From NCBI GenBank assembly GCA_045600945.1, contig JAZRYX010000078.1, forward strand, positions 95,859 to 159,858: a stretch of DNA of 64,000 bases, given 5' to 3'. The translations under genes and the position numbers were made by a program. The stretch is from Darwinimomas sp045600945. Lineage in GTDB: Bacteria > Bacillota > Clostridia > Lachnospirales > Lachnospiraceae. The notes under the pieces are model-generated. The model saw only the letters and a program-made list of their open reading frames with translations, did not search any database and had not been told where the DNA came from. Below are positions 1 to 8,722 of this stretch, piece by piece (positions within the stretch are counted from its first letter, which is position 1; every line of letters begins with the position of its first letter).

Positions 1-2
1 TT

Positions 3-350
3 GCTAAATTGTATTCAATAAATGAATTGATTGATGCATGCAAATATTATGTTAATAAAACCGGACGAAGAATAACATTTGAATATAGTCTTATAGCTGG
101 GATTAACGATAATGATACTTGTGCAGACGAGTTATCTGTTATAGCAAAATCACTTGGAGCACATATTAATCTAATCCCCGTAAATCCTGTTGAGGAGCGG
201 GATTTTAAACAGCCTTATATTAAGAGAATTAATGCTTTTAAGTCAAAACTTGAAAGATACGGAATAAATGTTACAATTAGAAGGGAAATGGGAAGAGACA
301 TTTCCGGAGCTTGTGGCCAGTTACGAAGACATTATAAAGATAGAACATGA
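3..350 (+). CDS. rlmN: 23S rRNA (A2503-C2)/tRNA methyltransferase RlmN, C-terminal part
   Basis: Partial gene: the reading frame is open to the left edge, so only about 115 C-terminal residues are present. RlmN is a radical-SAM enzyme that methylates C2 of A2503 in 23S rRNA and A37 of some tRNAs. Seen here: the family's late segment NLIPVNPVEER followed by the C-terminal block TIRREMGRDISGACGQLR, whose cysteine corresponds to the methyl-carrying cysteine of the family. The stop overlaps the next start as ATGA, so rlmN is translationally coupled to the phosphatase gene, as in the Bacillus rlmN-prpC-prkC order. The radical-SAM cysteines lie outside the window. Confidence 0.93.
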   Translation, partial: AKLYSINELIDACKYYVNKTGRRITFEYSLIAGINDNDTCADELSVIAKSLGAHINLIPVNPVEERDFKQPYIKRINAFKSKLERYGINVTIRREMGRDISGACGQLRRHYKDRT

Positions 351-1078
351 AAGCCATTGCTTTGACAGACAAAGGAAGAATCAGAGCAAATAATGAAGAT
401 ACAGTATTTTGCTCAATAGAAAAGGTTGGGAATTTACCCAACCTGTTTGTCGTTGCTGACGGCATGGGTGGTGCTAAAGCCGGAGAGTATGCTTCGGGAT
501 ATACAATCAAGGAACTTGTAAATCAAATCAGAAAAGACAGACATAGAAAAGAGCTTCAGTCAATAATTCTTCGTGCCGTTGATACTGCAAATGCCCTGCT
601 CTTTAAAACAGCAAAAAAGGATCCCGATCTAAATGGGTGCGGGACCACTTTAGTTTGTGCGATGATAAATGAGGGCGTTTTATACGTATCTAATGTCGGA
701 GACAGCAGATTATATGTTATAAGTGATCATATAGAACAAATCACTCGGGACCATTCCTATGTTGAAGAAATGGTTAAAAAGGGATGTATGGTACGTGGCA
801 GCAAGGATTATATTTCAAAAAAGAATATTATTACACGGGCTATCGGTATAGGCAAAGTTGTTCAGACAGATTCTTTCGAGATTGAATTAAATGGCAATGA
901 AACTATACTTTTATGTACAGATGGTTTGTCAAATATGCTTGATGACGAAGATATTTACAGAATAGTAAAGGAATCAACTTCAATAGATTCTGCGGCAAAT
1001 ACTCTGATCAGTACAGCCAATGAACGCGGCGGCGTTGATAATGTGTCGGTTGTACTTGTATCTGGTTTAAAGGAGTAA
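347..1078 (+). CDS. prpC: PP2C-family Ser/Thr protein phosphatase (PrpC/Stp)
   Basis: Soluble metal-dependent phosphatase of 243 residues, the normal size for bacterial Stp/PrpC. It reverses phosphorylation by the PASTA kinase encoded next door. Metal-binding motifs are visible: RANNEDT (Asp18), VVADGMGG (Asp38-Gly39), GCGTTL (about 97), VGDSRLY (about 116), CTDGLSN (about 191) and GGVDNVSVV (Asp231-Asn232). The start overlaps rlmN by four bases (ATGA) and prkC begins four bases after its stop. The phosphatase-kinase pair is the standard Firmicutes arrangement. Confidence 0.95.
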   Translation: MKAIALTDKGRIRANNEDTVFCSIEKVGNLPNLFVVADGMGGAKAGEYASGYTIKELVNQIRKDRHRKELQSIILRAVDTANALLFKTAKKDPDLNGCGTTLVCAMINEGVLYVSNVGDSRLYVISDHIEQITRDHSYVEEMVKKGCMVRGSKDYISKKNIITRAIGIGKVVQTDSFEIELNGNETILLCTDGLSNMLDDEDIYRIVKESTSIDSAANTLISTANERGGVDNVSVVLVSGLKE

Positions 1079-1082
1079 TCAT

Positions 1083-3170
1083 ATGCTGAGAGAAGGTTCA
1101 TTCTTACAGGATAGATATGAAATTATCAGTCGCATCGGCTCGGGTGGTATGAGCGATGTATATAAGGCACGCGATCGCAAGCTTAACAGGCTTGTTGCCA
1201 TTAAAGTACTGAAAGAAGAATTCGGACATGACATGGATTTTGTCAGTAAGTTCAAGCTTGAAGCACAGTCCGCAGCCGGATTGACTCATCCAAATGTTGT
1301 AAATGTATACGATGTTGTCGATGAAGGACAACTTCACTATATAGTGATGGAATTAGTCGAAGGTATTACTCTAAAGGATTTCATAGCTTCCAAGGGAAAG
1401 CTGGGATTTAAGGAAACTCTGGGAATAGCTATACAAGTAGCTCAAGGTATAGGCGCCGCACACGAACAACATATTGTCCACAGAGATATCAAACCTCAGA
1501 ATATTATAATTTCAAGTGACGGAACAGCAAAAGTTGCTGATTTCGGTATAGCAAGAGTTGAGTCTTCAGACACGGTCAATGCCGGAGCCATAGGTTCCGT
1601 ACATTATATATCTCCCGAGCAGGCAAGAGGAGAGTTATCTGACGAGAGAAGTGATATATATTCTCTTGGTATTACTATCTTTGAGATGATAACCGGTACA
1701 CTGCCTTTTGAGGGTGATACATCTGTTTCAATTGCATTGGCCCATATCGGTCATGATATGCCGCTTGCCAGTGATCTTAATCCCGAATCAACGCCTGAAC
1801 TTGATAATATTATTCTTAAGTGTTGTCAGAAGAAACCGGAACGAAGATATCAGAAAATCAGTGAAGTTCTTTCGGATTTACGAAAAGCCCTTACTATTCA
1901 TAGCGAACCTGTACAAATAGAAGCGGATGCTGATTCAGATGGTCATACGCGTGTTCTTACCCCGCAAGAGGTCGGAGAGATTAATGCCAGGGCAAAGGTT
2001 TCATCAGGAAAAAAGCAAAATCCCGAGAAATCTGTAAAAAAGAAGTCTTCAAAAAACATTTATGACTATGAGGATGAAAAAGACAGTAATTTTGATAAAG
2101 TTCTTACTATAGGCGGAATTATCCTTGCTGTAGCTGTTGTTGCAGCGGTTGTTTTCGGAATTTTGAAATTCAGCGGAACGATTGGAAACAGTGCCAATCA
2201 GATTAATACAGCACTTGATGTTGTTTCAGGAGATATTTCTCCGCTTTCTGATAAAGAGACTTATGTTCCCGATGTTTTGGGACTTGATTATGAGCTTGCT
2301 ACCAATAAGCTTAAAGATTACAGCTTAAGTATAGAAGTTGAAGCTGAGGAATATAATGATAAAGTATCGCTAAATGCTATTATTTCTCAAAATCCTCTTC
2401 CGGATACTCTTGTAGACAAGTATTCCAAAGTATATGTTGTTGTTAGTAAGGGAAGTGACAAAGAAGATTTATCTGATTTTTTATATCAGGATATTGATAC
2501 GGTAACTACTGAGTTAAGAAAGAAGAAACATTCCGTTACGAGAATAGATGAATATAATAATCAGTTTGGAGAGGGTATCGTATTTGATATTAATCCTTTA
2601 AAACCGGAAGTTGAAGGCCCTGTTACGGTAAAAGTCAGCAAAGGGCCCGATGAACAGATAGTAAAGGTTCCTGCATTGTTAGGAAGAACCGAAGAGGAAG
2701 CCATAGGTTTGTTATCTGATAGTGGACTGCAACCAGGTGATCCTGACAGTATACTTGTTATGCCAAGTGATACCGTACCTGCTGGAATTATTATAAGTCA
2801 GGCCATAGCTCCGGATACAGAAATCAGTGTGGGAAGTAAAATCGGATACACTGTCAGCTCCGGTCAGGAAATAAAAACACAGAGTTATATAGGATCTGTA
2901 AAAGGTCAGTATGCAGTATCTGATTATGTAGGACCGGGTTCATCGGGAACTGAATTGGATGTAATGGTAAGATTACATCAGGTGGTTGATGGTGTAGATG
3001 TTTATACAACACTTATGGAACCCAGAAGAGTAACCGGAAATACCATTATACCGGTGAAATTTGATTTTATTGAAGGCGCATATGGCGTAGATACCGGTGA
3101 AGTTGAGGTAGTAAAAGCAGATACCGGAGAAGTCCTTAAATCATTTGATGTTGAATTCTTTAATCAGTAA
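1083..3170 (+). CDS. prkC: PASTA-domain Ser/Thr protein kinase (PrkC/Stk)
   Basis: Membrane kinase of 695 residues that senses cell-wall fragments and phosphorylates cytoplasmic targets. The kinase domain (1 to about 275) has glycine loop IGSGGMSDVY (18-27), Lys41 in AIKVLK, HRDIKPQN with catalytic Asp135, and the DFG Asp153 before a GSVHYISPEQ activation segment. A Lys/Ser-rich linker leads to one membrane span (about 340-362). Three PASTA repeats follow outside (about 392-458, 460-525, 526-595), each beginning with a VPDVLG-like block (the second is diverged). The last 95 residues form a beta-rich extension of unassigned type that is absent from minimal PrkC. The start has AAGGAG upstream. 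Co-expressed with prpC and rsgA. Confidence 0.95.
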   Translation: MLREGSFLQDRYEIISRIGSGGMSDVYKARDRKLNRLVAIKVLKEEFGHDMDFVSKFKLEAQSAAGLTHPNVVNVYDVVDEGQLHYIVMELVEGITLKDFIASKGKLGFKETLGIAIQVAQGIGAAHEQHIVHRDIKPQNIIISSDGTAKVADFGIARVESSDTVNAGAIGSVHYISPEQARGELSDERSDIYSLGITIFEMITGTLPFEGDTSVSIALAHIGHDMPLASDLNPESTPELDNIILKCCQKKPERRYQKISEVLSDLRKALTIHSEPVQIEADADSDGHTRVLTPQEVGEINARAKVSSGKKQNPEKSVKKKSSKNIYDYEDEKDSNFDKVLTIGGIILAVAVVAAVVFGILKFSGTIGNSANQINTALDVVSGDISPLSDKETYVPDVLGLDYELATNKLKDYSLSIEVEAEEYNDKVSLNAIISQNPLPDTLVDKYSKVYVVVSKGSDKEDLSDFLYQDIDTVTTELRKKKHSVTRIDEYNNQFGEGIVFDINPLKPEVEGPVTVKVSKGPDEQIVKVPALLGRTEEEAIGLLSDSGLQPGDPDSILVMPSDTVPAGIIISQAIAPDTEISVGSKIGYTVSSGQEIKTQSYIGSVKGQYAVSDYVGPGSSGTELDVMVRLHQVVDGVDVYTTLMEPRRVTGNTIIPVKFDFIEGAYGVDTGEVEVVKADTGEVLKSFDVEFFNQ

Positions 3171-3175
3171 TATAT

Positions 3176-4042
3176 ATGAAAGGTAAAATAATTAAAGGAG
3201 TAGGTGGTTTTTACTACGTTAAAGTAGATAACATCGTGTATTCCTGTAAGGCAAAGGGGATTTTCAGAAATGAAAATATTAAGCCTCTGATCGGGGACGA
3301 TGTGGATATTTCAGTAATAGATTCGGTTAATCACGAAGGTAGTCTTGATTATATATATCCACGAAAGAATGAATTAATAAGACCATCTGTATCAAATATT
3401 GATTTGATTCTGGTAGTGCAGGCTTATGCAAAACCGGCTCCGCAAGCTTATTTACTTGATAGATATTTAGTAAGCATAGGTGATTCCGGGATACCGGTTG
3501 CCATTGCATTTAATAAATCCGATATTATTCATTCATCTATTGACAAAATATATTCAGATGCGGGTTATAAAACATTTTCTATTTCCGTAAAAACCGGTGA
3601 TGGAATTGATGAGTTGAAAGATTATATTACAGGCAAGACAATTGCACTGGCTGGCCCTTCCGGTGTTGGCAAGTCTTCATTGACAAATCTCTTATGTCCG
3701 TCTGCTGATATGAAGACCGATACAATCAGCAGAAAAATAGAACGTGGTAAACAAACAACAAGACACTCAGAGCTGTTTTCAGTCGGAAAAAATACTTTTT
3801 TATGTGATACGCCGGGCTTTACATCAGTTATATTTGAAGGAATTTCTTCTGATAAGTTAAAGCTTTATATGCCTGAATTGGCAGATTTTGAAGGAAAATG
3901 CAGGTTTAACGGATGCCTTCATCTGGCGGAACCTGATTGTGCCGTAAAATCAGCGCTTGATAAAGGTGAATTAAGCTATTCCAGATATGATTCCTATACG
4001 AAAATATACAATGAGATTTTCAATCAGGAAAGGAGATATTGA
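3176..4042 (+). CDS. rsgA: Ribosome small-subunit biogenesis GTPase RsgA
   Basis: Circularly permuted GTPase (288 residues) acting in late 30S maturation. N-terminal OB fold (1 to about 70), then permuted G motifs: G4 FNKSD (about 110-114), G1 AGPSGVGKSS (about 158-167), and G3 DTPGF (about 210). The C-terminal zinc motif is visible as C-RFNG-C-L-H-LAEPD-C (about 242-255). The gene starts five bases after prkC with only a weak ribosome site, so coupling is likely. This is CpgA/YloQ of the Bacillus prpC-prkC-cpgA-rpe order. Confidence 0.95.
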   Translation: MKGKIIKGVGGFYYVKVDNIVYSCKAKGIFRNENIKPLIGDDVDISVIDSVNHEGSLDYIYPRKNELIRPSVSNIDLILVVQAYAKPAPQAYLLDRYLVSIGDSGIPVAIAFNKSDIIHSSIDKIYSDAGYKTFSISVKTGDGIDELKDYITGKTIALAGPSGVGKSSLTNLLCPSADMKTDTISRKIERGKQTTRHSELFSVGKNTFLCDTPGFTSVIFEGISSDKLKLYMPELADFEGKCRFNGCLHLAEPDCAVKSALDKGELSYSRYDSYTKIYNEIFNQERRY

Positions 4043-4698
4043 TGAGACTTTCACCATCAGTATTAGCTGCAGATTTTACAAAATTAGGAGAACAACTTGA
4101 TATTGTTAAGAGTACAGGGGTAGATGCGATACATTATGATGTTATGGATGGAGACTTTGTTCCGGCATTGTCCTTTGGTGATACCATTCTTAAAAATATA
4201 AAAAACAGATTCGGAGACGGGTTGTTTCTTGATGTTCACTTAATGGTATCTGAACCCGCAAGATTTGTTGATGTTTTCAGAAAAGCAGGAGCAGACAATA
4301 TTACAATCCATATAGAAGCATGTAAGCATATTGACAGAAGTATAGCAGCTGTTAAAGATTCAGGCGCACAGGTTGGTATAGCTCTCAATCCGGGAACCCC
4401 ATTAAATAGTATTTCCGAAATCATACATAGCGTTGATCTTGTACTTATTATGAGTGTTAATCCTGGATTTGGAGGACAGAAATATATTGAGTATTGCACT
4501 GATAAAATAGCCAGGCTGAATCAATGGAAAAAAGAACTCGGACTTGATTTTTCTATACAGGTTGATGGCGGCATAAGTCCGGCAAATGTTCAGAAGGTAT
4601 TGGATGCGGGCGTGGATAATGTTGTTGCCGGTTCTGCAGTGTTTAAGAAAGATATTGCTGCCAATTGCTATGAATTTAAGAAAATTATGAATTTTTGA
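4042..4698 (+). CDS. rpe: Ribulose-phosphate 3-epimerase
   Basis: Interconverts ribulose-5-phosphate and xylulose-5-phosphate in the pentose phosphate pathway. The TIM-barrel signature is complete: SPSVLAADF at the N-terminus, HYDVMDGDFVPALSFG carrying metal ligands, HLMV, NPGFGGQ and the phosphate-binding VDGGI. I place the start at the ATG at 4042, which overlaps the rsgA stop as TGATG with AGGAGA five bases upstream; an in-frame TTG one codon earlier is less well placed. About 218 residues, normal length. In Bacillus, thiN follows rpe; here serS follows instead. Confidence 0.95.
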   Translation: MRLSPSVLAADFTKLGEQLDIVKSTGVDAIHYDVMDGDFVPALSFGDTILKNIKNRFGDGLFLDVHLMVSEPARFVDVFRKAGADNITIHIEACKHIDRSIAAVKDSGAQVGIALNPGTPLNSISEIIHSVDLVLIMSVNPGFGGQKYIEYCTDKIARLNQWKKELGLDFSIQVDGGISPANVQKVLDAGVDNVVAGSAVFKKDIAANCYEFKKIMNF

Positions 4699-4718
4699 CA
4701 GATAAGAGGAGAAAGACG

Positions 4719-6002
4719 ATGATTGATATTAGGTTTTTGCGTGAGAATCCGGAGATAGTAAAACAGAATATAAAAAATAAATTTCAAGACAAAAAACTTC
4801 CGCTTGTTGATGAGGTAATTGAACTTGATGCAAAAGCACGTGCACTTCAGGCTCAGGCTGATGAACTCAGATCAAGAAAAAATTCAATAAGCAAACAAAT
4901 AGGAGCACTTATGGCTAAAGGTGCAAAGGAAGAAGCAGAGAAGATTAAAGCCGAAGTTGCAGAGATTTCTGCTAAAATTGCCGAACTGGAACCGCTTGAA
5001 TCCGAACTTGCTGAAAAGATTAAGAATGATATGATGACGATTCCGAACATTATTGATTCTTCTGTTCCCATTGGAAAAGATGATTCGGAAAATGTTGAAA
5101 TTCAGAAATACGGAGATCTTGTTGTTCCGGATTTTGAAATCCCATATCATACAGATATTATGGAAAAACTTCATGGAATAGATCTTGATGCGGCAAGAAA
5201 AGTTGCCGGAAACGGATTTTATTATCTTATGGGTGACATTGCCAGACTTCACAGTGCTGTGACAGCTTACGGACGTGATTTTATGATTAATCGCGGGTTT
5301 ACATACTGTATTCCTCCGTTCATGATTCGTTCAGAGGTTGTTACCGGTGTCATGAGTTTTGATGAGATGGATGCAATGATGTATAAGATTGATGGCGAGG
5401 ATCTATATTTAATAGGAACATCAGAGCATTCAATGATTGGAAAATTTATCGATACAATAAATGATGAAGCATCTTTACCTATAACATTAACTTCCTATTC
5501 TCCATGCTTCAGAAAAGAAAAAGGTGCGCATGGCATAGAGGAGAGAGGTATTTACAGAATTCATCAGTTTGAAAAACAGGAAATGATTGTTATCTGTAAA
5601 CCCGAAGACTCAATGCTCTGGTATGACAAATTGTGGCAAAATACTGTTGATTTCTTTAGAACATTAGATATCCCTGTTCGTACTTTGGAATGTTGCTCAG
5701 GTGATCTTGCCGATTTGAAAGTTAAATCATGTGACGTTGAAGCATGGTCTCCAAGACAGAAAAAATATTTCGAAGTAGGAAGCTGTTCAAATCTGGGAGA
5801 TGCACAGGCAAGAAGACTTCGTATAAGAGTAAAAGATTCTGATGGGAACAAGTATTATGCACATACATTGAATAACACTTGTGTTGCACCGCCGCGTATG
5901 CTTATTGCTTTCCTCGAGAATAATCTTCAGGCTGACGGTAGTGTTTTGATACCAAAGGCTCTTCAACCATATATGGGAGGACAGACGGTAATTAAACCTT
6001 AA
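4719..6002 (+). CDS. serS: Seryl-tRNA synthetase
   Basis: Class II synthetase charging tRNA-Ser (427 residues). The N-terminal coiled-coil arm (about 25-110) recognises the long variable arm of tRNA-Ser. Motif 2 is SPCFRKEKGAHGIEERG and motif 3 reads LNNTCVAPPRMLIAFLENN. The CCSGDLADL and VGSCSNLGDAQARRL blocks line the active site. Motif 3 (LNNT..APPR) differs from the LNGSGLA..R form of E. coli or B. subtilis enzymes. The ATG at 4719 is preferred over the upstream in-frame TTG at 4695 because GAGGAGA lies just upstream and the protein then begins MIDIRFLRENPE, the usual family start. Confidence 0.95.
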   Translation: MIDIRFLRENPEIVKQNIKNKFQDKKLPLVDEVIELDAKARALQAQADELRSRKNSISKQIGALMAKGAKEEAEKIKAEVAEISAKIAELEPLESELAEKIKNDMMTIPNIIDSSVPIGKDDSENVEIQKYGDLVVPDFEIPYHTDIMEKLHGIDLDAARKVAGNGFYYLMGDIARLHSAVTAYGRDFMINRGFTYCIPPFMIRSEVVTGVMSFDEMDAMMYKIDGEDLYLIGTSEHSMIGKFIDTINDEASLPITLTSYSPCFRKEKGAHGIEERGIYRIHQFEKQEMIVICKPEDSMLWYDKLWQNTVDFFRTLDIPVRTLECCSGDLADLKVKSCDVEAWSPRQKKYFEVGSCSNLGDAQARRLRIRVKDSDGNKYYAHTLNNTCVAPPRMLIAFLENNLQADGSVLIPKALQPYMGGQTVIKP

Positions 6003-6004
6003 TA

Positions 6005-7741
6005 ATGGCTTTTGATGGATTTGTACTGGCAGCAGTTAAAGAACAGCTTAAATCCACCATAATCGGTGGAACAGTATCTAAGATTGCTATGCCTGAGAAG
6101 GATGAACTTCTCATTACAATACGAAATAATTCAAACAATTACAGGCTGCTGATAAGTGCGGGAGCTTCACTTCCTTTAGTTTATTTATCGGAAGAGAACA
6201 AAACTTCTCCTTTATCAGCACCTGCTTTTTGCATGCTCTTAAGGAAATATCTTTCTTCATCAAAAATAATAAATGTATCCCAAAATGGCTTCGACAGGAT
6301 AATACTGTTTGAATTTGAACATTTGAATGAGCTCGGAGATTTATCGAGAAAAACTCTTGCTTTTGAATTGATGGGTAAATACTCCAATATTATTTTTGTA
6401 GATGAAAACGGAATCATTATTGATTCTATTAAAAGAGTTCCGGCGTCAGTAAGCAGCTTGAGAGAGGTTCTGCCGGGAAGGATATATAGGTTCCCGGATG
6501 AATTAAACAAGTTACAGCCTGATACTGTTGATACAACTCAGCTTGAATCATTGTTCAAGTCTAAATCCACTGAAGTCTATAGAGCTTTATATACTAAAGT
6601 TGCCGGAATAAGCCCGTTGATTGCTCAGGAAATATGTTATCGTTCAGCAATTCCTTTTGATTTGAATACAGAATTGTTGACTGGTTCAGACATTGAATCT
6701 ATTCATTGTCATTTGACTGATTTTGTCAGCAGGTGCATTGAGAACAAATTTAATCCTGTAATTATATATCATAATGATATACCGATTGAGTACGCTTCTT
6801 TTCGTATTGAACAGTATAGTTCCCCGGAATATACTGAATCCTCCTATGTTTCTATCAGTAAACTACTGGAAGATTATTACTCAAAAAAAGAGTTACAGAC
6901 AAGAATAGCACAGAAAACATCCGATATAAGAAAAACTGTTATAAAGCTTCTTGAAAGAGCGACAAAGAAGTATGATTTACAGAGGAAACAGATTAAGGAT
7001 TGTGAGAACAAGGATAAATACAAAGTATACGGAGATTTGTTAAATACATATGGGTATTCTCTTAAAGGCGGAGATTTATCATTTTCCTGTGATAATTATT
7101 ATGACAATAATAAAAACATCGATATTCCTTTGGATCCTAATAAAACCGGTATCGAGAATGCAAAAAAATATTATGATAAATACTCTAAACTACGGCGTAC
7201 GGAAGTTGCTCTTAAAAGCGAAATCACTAAAACCGAGAAATCCATTGATCATTTGTCAGGTATTCTTCAATCGATAGACACATCTGTATCTGATTATGAT
7301 ATACATCAGATACAGGCCGAATTGAATGAATATGGTTATATCAATGATAAGCAAAATATAAAAGCTCAAAAGATCAAATCGGAACCGATTCATATAATTT
7401 CAAGTGACGGATATGACATATATATAGGTAAAAATAATTATCAGAACGAAGAAGTTACTTTTAAAATAGCCTCTTCAAATGATTTGTGGTTTCATGCAAA
7501 GAAAGTCCCCGGATCTCATGTTGTCGTTAAATGCAATAAACTTTTAGAAGATATTCCGGATCGTTTATACAAAGAGGCTGCATCTTTAGCTGCATACTAT
7601 TCACAAAACAGGAATAATTCCAAGGTTGAAGTTGACTATACTCTGAGGAAAAATCTCAAAAAGACTCCGGGTGGACCCCCGGGTTACGTAATATATAATA
7701 CATATTACTCTATTACAGTAAAACCAAATATGAAATTATAG
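6005..7741 (+). CDS. rqcH: Ribosome quality-control protein RqcH (NFACT family; YloA/FbpA)
   Basis: Binds stalled 50S-peptidyl-tRNA complexes and directs alanine tailing of the nascent chain for degradation; older annotations call it fibronectin-binding protein. Domains: NFACT-N (1 to about 180), helix-hairpin-helix (about 190-215), long charged coiled coil (about 290-440), and NFACT-R (about 455-560) with the conserved DLWFHAKKVPGSHVV block. The C-terminus ends YVIYNTYYSITVKPN, as is typical. 578 residues, full length. It starts two bases after serS. In Bacillus it lies upstream of gmk with yloB, yloC and remA between; here gmk follows directly. Confidence 0.94.
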   Translation: MAFDGFVLAAVKEQLKSTIIGGTVSKIAMPEKDELLITIRNNSNNYRLLISAGASLPLVYLSEENKTSPLSAPAFCMLLRKYLSSSKIINVSQNGFDRIILFEFEHLNELGDLSRKTLAFELMGKYSNIIFVDENGIIIDSIKRVPASVSSLREVLPGRIYRFPDELNKLQPDTVDTTQLESLFKSKSTEVYRALYTKVAGISPLIAQEICYRSAIPFDLNTELLTGSDIESIHCHLTDFVSRCIENKFNPVIIYHNDIPIEYASFRIEQYSSPEYTESSYVSISKLLEDYYSKKELQTRIAQKTSDIRKTVIKLLERATKKYDLQRKQIKDCENKDKYKVYGDLLNTYGYSLKGGDLSFSCDNYYDNNKNIDIPLDPNKTGIENAKKYYDKYSKLRRTEVALKSEITKTEKSIDHLSGILQSIDTSVSDYDIHQIQAELNEYGYINDKQNIKAQKIKSEPIHIISSDGYDIYIGKNNYQNEEVTFKIASSNDLWFHAKKVPGSHVVVKCNKLLEDIPDRLYKEAASLAAYYSQNRNNSKVEVDYTLRKNLKKTPGGPPGYVIYNTYYSITVKPNMKL

Positions 7742-7742
7742 T

Positions 7743-7771
7743 TTGACTATATTTAACGTATAAATTATAAT
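7743..7771 (+). promoter_or_regulatory. Sigma-A-type promoter of the gmk operon
   Basis: TTGACT at 7743-7748, a 17-base spacer and TATAAT at 7766-7771, about 35 bases before the gmk start. It begins right at the rqcH stop, so gmk-rpoZ-rimO-pgsA can be transcribed independently of the serS-rqcH block. Sequence match only; no start-site data. Confidence 0.75.
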
Positions 7772-7807
7772 ACGTTTGTCTTGTTATGTAGACAATAGGA
7801 GCCGGAA

Positions 7808-8431
7808 ATGAAGAGGGGATTGTTGATAATAGTCAGTGGCTTTTCGGGAGCAGGAAAAGGTGCTATTGTAAGAGGACTTATCAGTAAGTATGATAAGTAT
7901 GTTTTGTCCGTTTCAGCTACCACACGTAATCCGAGAAACGGAGAACAGAACGGGAAAGACTATTTTTTTATAACAAAAGAAGATTTTGAAAAGAAGATAT
8001 CAGAAGAAGATTTTCTTGAATATGCCAAATATGTTGATAATTATTACGGAACTCCTAAAAATTATGTCAATTCTATGCGAGATGCCGGAAAAGATGTAAT
8101 TCTTGAGATTGAGATGCAAGGCGCCATGCAAGTCAAATCAATTATTCCGGATGCCGTAACTGTATTTGTTACAACCAAAGATGCAGATACTTTGTTCAAA
8201 CGTTTATCAGGTCGAGGTACAGAGACACCGGAACAAGTTGAAAAAAGATTGATGAGGGCTGTAGAAGAGACCGAATATATGACTCGATATGATTATTTAC
8301 TAGTAAATGACAATCTTTCAGAAGCTATTGATAATTTGAATTCTATTGTCAGTTGCGAACATTGTAAAAGTAAATTGAATACCGATTTCATATCTGGTAT
8401 AAAAAATGAATTAAACAGTAAATTCGGATAA
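7808..8431 (+). CDS. gmk: Guanylate kinase
   Basis: Phosphorylates GMP to GDP in purine salvage and (p)ppGpp metabolism. The P-loop is GFSGAGKGAIV (about 11-21), followed by SVSATTRNPRNGE, the GMP-binding start of the family, and EIEMQGAMQVK. 207 residues, normal size. AGGAG lies just upstream of the ATG. It is followed by rpoZ as in Bacillus and most Firmicutes, supporting the assignment. Confidence 0.96.
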   Translation: MKRGLLIIVSGFSGAGKGAIVRGLISKYDKYVLSVSATTRNPRNGEQNGKDYFFITKEDFEKKISEEDFLEYAKYVDNYYGTPKNYVNSMRDAGKDVILEIEMQGAMQVKSIIPDAVTVFVTTKDADTLFKRLSGRGTETPEQVEKRLMRAVEETEYMTRYDYLLVNDNLSEAIDNLNSIVSCEHCKSKLNTDFISGIKNELNSKFG

Positions 8432-8470
8432 AAATGTTTTTATATTATATAAGAAAGGAAGTATAAGAAC

Positions 8471-8719
8471 ATGATGTTACATCCATCATATACAGATTTA
8501 ATCAATGCAGTAAATGCTGATGTTGAACCGGGAGAGCAACCGGTCGTTCAAAGTCGTTACTCAATTGTCATAGCTACGGCAAAAAGAGCACGTCAGTTGG
8601 TAGATGGTGAGGAAGCTACTGTTCCTTCGTTTGGTAAAAAACCACTTTCTATTGCAATTGATGAAGTCTATAAGAAGAAAATTAAAATAGTAAATGATGA
8701 CGAATCATCAGAAGATTAA
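8471..8719 (+). CDS. rpoZ: RNA polymerase omega subunit
   Basis: Small RNA polymerase subunit (82 residues) that clamps the beta-prime C-terminus. The core pattern SRYSIVIATAKRARQLVDGEE matches the family helix (R-Y-x2-V-x2-A-x-R-A-R-Q), followed by KPLSIAIDEVYKKKI. It has AGAAAGGAAG upstream. The gmk-rpoZ adjacency is a strong context match. A second ATG directly follows the first, so the true start may be one codon later. Confidence 0.93.
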   Translation: MMLHPSYTDLINAVNADVEPGEQPVVQSRYSIVIATAKRARQLVDGEEATVPSFGKKPLSIAIDEVYKKKIKIVNDDESSED

Positions 8720-8722
8720 GCC

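Noticed and set aside
4884..5252. A long antisense frame across serS, and similar ones across pnp (25634-26062), polC (59270-59620) and topA (44868-45293).
   Set aside because: Each is opposite a strongly conserved gene, with no ribosome site or family match; these are codon-bias shadows.
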